DNA of 7,153 nucleotides from Verrucomicrobiales bacterium (GTDB lineage: Bacteria; Verrucomicrobiota; Verrucomicrobiia; Verrucomicrobiales; DEV007): NCBI GenBank assembly GCA_002705125.1, contig PAHQ01000010.1, positions 1 to 7,153 of the forward strand, in the 5' to 3' direction. Positions 6,348-7,153 of this stretch are shown in pieces. Both the position numbers and the translations under genes were made by a program. Positions within the stretch are counted from its first letter, which is position 1. Each line of letters starts with the position of its first letter. The notes beneath the pieces were generated by a model. That model was given only the letters and a program-made list of their open reading frames with translations. It was not told the origin of the DNA and searched no databases.

Positions 6348-6668
6348 ATGACCGACGAAGAGCAATACATATTAGAAATCAACGATGATGAAATTCGCTG
6401 CCATCGACCCGATGGGACGATGGATTCTCTTTCTTGGAAAAACCTACAAAGAGTTGAAATTGTTGTCACCGAAGACACTCCTCTTCCAGCAACTTTCATT
6501 GCTCTTCACGGACCAAATTCAACGGTTGTCATCCCTGAGGGAGCGACCAATGCAGATGACTTGGGTGAAAGATTATTCACTCTTGAGGGTTTCGACGCAG
6601 ATACTTTCGTGGAATCGATGTCAGCTCAAACAGCAGATACTTTTTTATGCTGGACTCTCCAAGAGTAG
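6348..6668 (+). CDS. Small acidic protein of unknown function, upstream of the Nudix hydrolase gene
   Basis: A 106-residue soluble protein with no signal peptide or membrane segment, so cytoplasmic. It is rich in Asp and Glu. The N-terminal half looks like short beta strands around a PDG turn (EIRCHRPDGTMDSLSW), continuing to NLQRVEIVVTED at about 32-43, as in small PH-like or DUF-type beta proteins. The C-terminal part (GERLFTLEGFDADTFVESM, then TFLCW) looks helical. I recall similar small conserved proteins with the 'RPDG...W..L..VEI' and 'GFD' features in other bacteria, but no named function. A second frame is open across the same span (6385-6687); this frame is preferred because of its sensible composition, its ATG, and its stop 18 bp before the next gene. 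The pair is likely one operon. Confidence 0.8.
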   Translation: MTDEEQYILEINDDEIRCHRPDGTMDSLSWKNLQRVEIVVTEDTPLPATFIALHGPNSTVVIPEGATNADDLGERLFTLEGFDADTFVESMSAQTADTFLCWTLQE

Positions 6669-6686
6669 GCAATTTGTTCAAAAATA

Positions 6687-7153
6687 ATGCACCGAGCCCC
6701 TCTACTAAAGCTTATTGAAAGCTACGGTGAAAGGTATCCAATTGAAGAGAAAACGATTTCAAGATATCGTACATTTATTTCTAATAATGAAAACTGCTTC
6801 GAACGGACGCTCCTTAAGGGGCACATTACCTGTGCCGCCTGGATTATTGATCTTACTCAGACTAAGGCATTACTTACCCACCATCGAAAACTAAACAAAT
6901 GGCTTCAACTTGGAGGCCATGCAGACGGTGACTCAGACGTCCATAGGGTGGCAGCCCGCGAAGCTAGGGAAGAGAGTGGAATAGACTCCTTAAGACTTCT
7001 TTCTAGAGAAATTCTCGATATCGATATTCATAAAATCCCCGAAAGGAAAAACGTTCCTGAACATTTACACTACGACGCAAGATTCCTATTCCAAGTCACT
7101 GATAATGAAAATTATCAAGTTAGTAATGAATCTTATGATCTGGCATGGGTCCC
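6687..7153 (+). CDS. Nudix hydrolase, 'GGHADGD' type (partial, C-terminus outside window)
   Basis: 155 residues are readable from ATG at 6687-6689 to the window edge. The Nudix box spans G77-I99: G, five residues, Ser83, seven residues, then REAREESGI (R91, E92, E95, E96, G98). The acidic cluster is the Mg-binding site for hydrolysis of nucleoside-diphosphate-linked substrates. The consensus Glu after G-x5 is replaced by Ser83. Other family marks are CFERTLLKGHITCAAWI at 37-53, KWLQLGGHADGD at 71-82, and HLHYDARFLF at 126-135; the last is typical of this NUDIX subgroup. Judging from the subgroup a few tens of residues are missing. The substrate cannot be read from the sequence. It starts 18 bp after the small acidic protein gene, with no Shine-Dalgarno in the gap, so co-transcription and coupled translation are likely. 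Confidence 0.9.
   Translation, partial: MHRAPLLKLIESYGERYPIEEKTISRYRTFISNNENCFERTLLKGHITCAAWIIDLTQTKALLTHHRKLNKWLQLGGHADGDSDVHRVAAREAREESGIDSLRLLSREILDIDIHKIPERKNVPEHLHYDARFLFQVTDNENYQVSNESYDLAWV

Noticed and set aside
6385..6687. Alternative 100-codon plus-strand frame over the small acidic protein
   Set aside because: It starts inside the other gene in a shifted frame, and its product shows no motif. It ends against the Nudix start, and the acidic-protein frame has better composition and spacing.

Overview
The window reads as an AT-rich chromosomal segment of a Gram-negative, probably marine bacterium. The Verrucomicrobiota (or the related Planctomycetota/Lentisphaerota) is my best guess. 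The guess rests on a Tat-exported xylose-isomerase-like TIM-barrel protein, a three-domain secreted metallophosphoesterase, and an Ala/Trp-rich 'W-x3-[DE]-P-x2-A' repeat protein; I recall all three as common there. It is inferred from protein style, not from a marker gene. I see no rRNA, tRNA, CRISPR array, transposase or phage gene.

Left part (1-2602): a partial minus-strand gene for a Tat-exported sugar-phosphate isomerase/epimerase-like protein faces away from a plus-strand gene for a secreted calcineurin-like phosphoesterase. The 167-bp divergent spacer carries repeated CTTTAA words. Both products are predicted to be exported.

Middle part (2611-6091): four minus-strand genes. In transcription order they are a small, very basic secreted protein with four SHOCT-like helical repeats; a membrane-anchored alpha-solenoid with about ten 32-residue repeats; a 72-75 residue three-helix membrane protein; and a renalase-like FAD amine oxidase. 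A good rho-independent terminator at 5472-5507 separates the first from the second. A strong palindrome (3945-3969) sits exactly at the start of the small membrane protein gene. The FAD enzyme gene ends only 8 bp from the convergent phosphoesterase gene.

Right part (6348-7153): a plus-strand pair 18 bp apart, probably one operon. It has a conserved-looking small acidic protein of unknown function and a partial Nudix hydrolase of the 'GGHADGD' type, cut by the window edge.

Across the window I found no convincing Shine-Dalgarno sequence before any start. Several starts instead have a -10-like hexamer ending about 9-11 nt upstream, the layout expected of leaderless transcripts. The genes do not form one obvious pathway. 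The least explained and most interesting part is the neighbouring pair of exported repeat proteins of opposite net charge (4018-6091).
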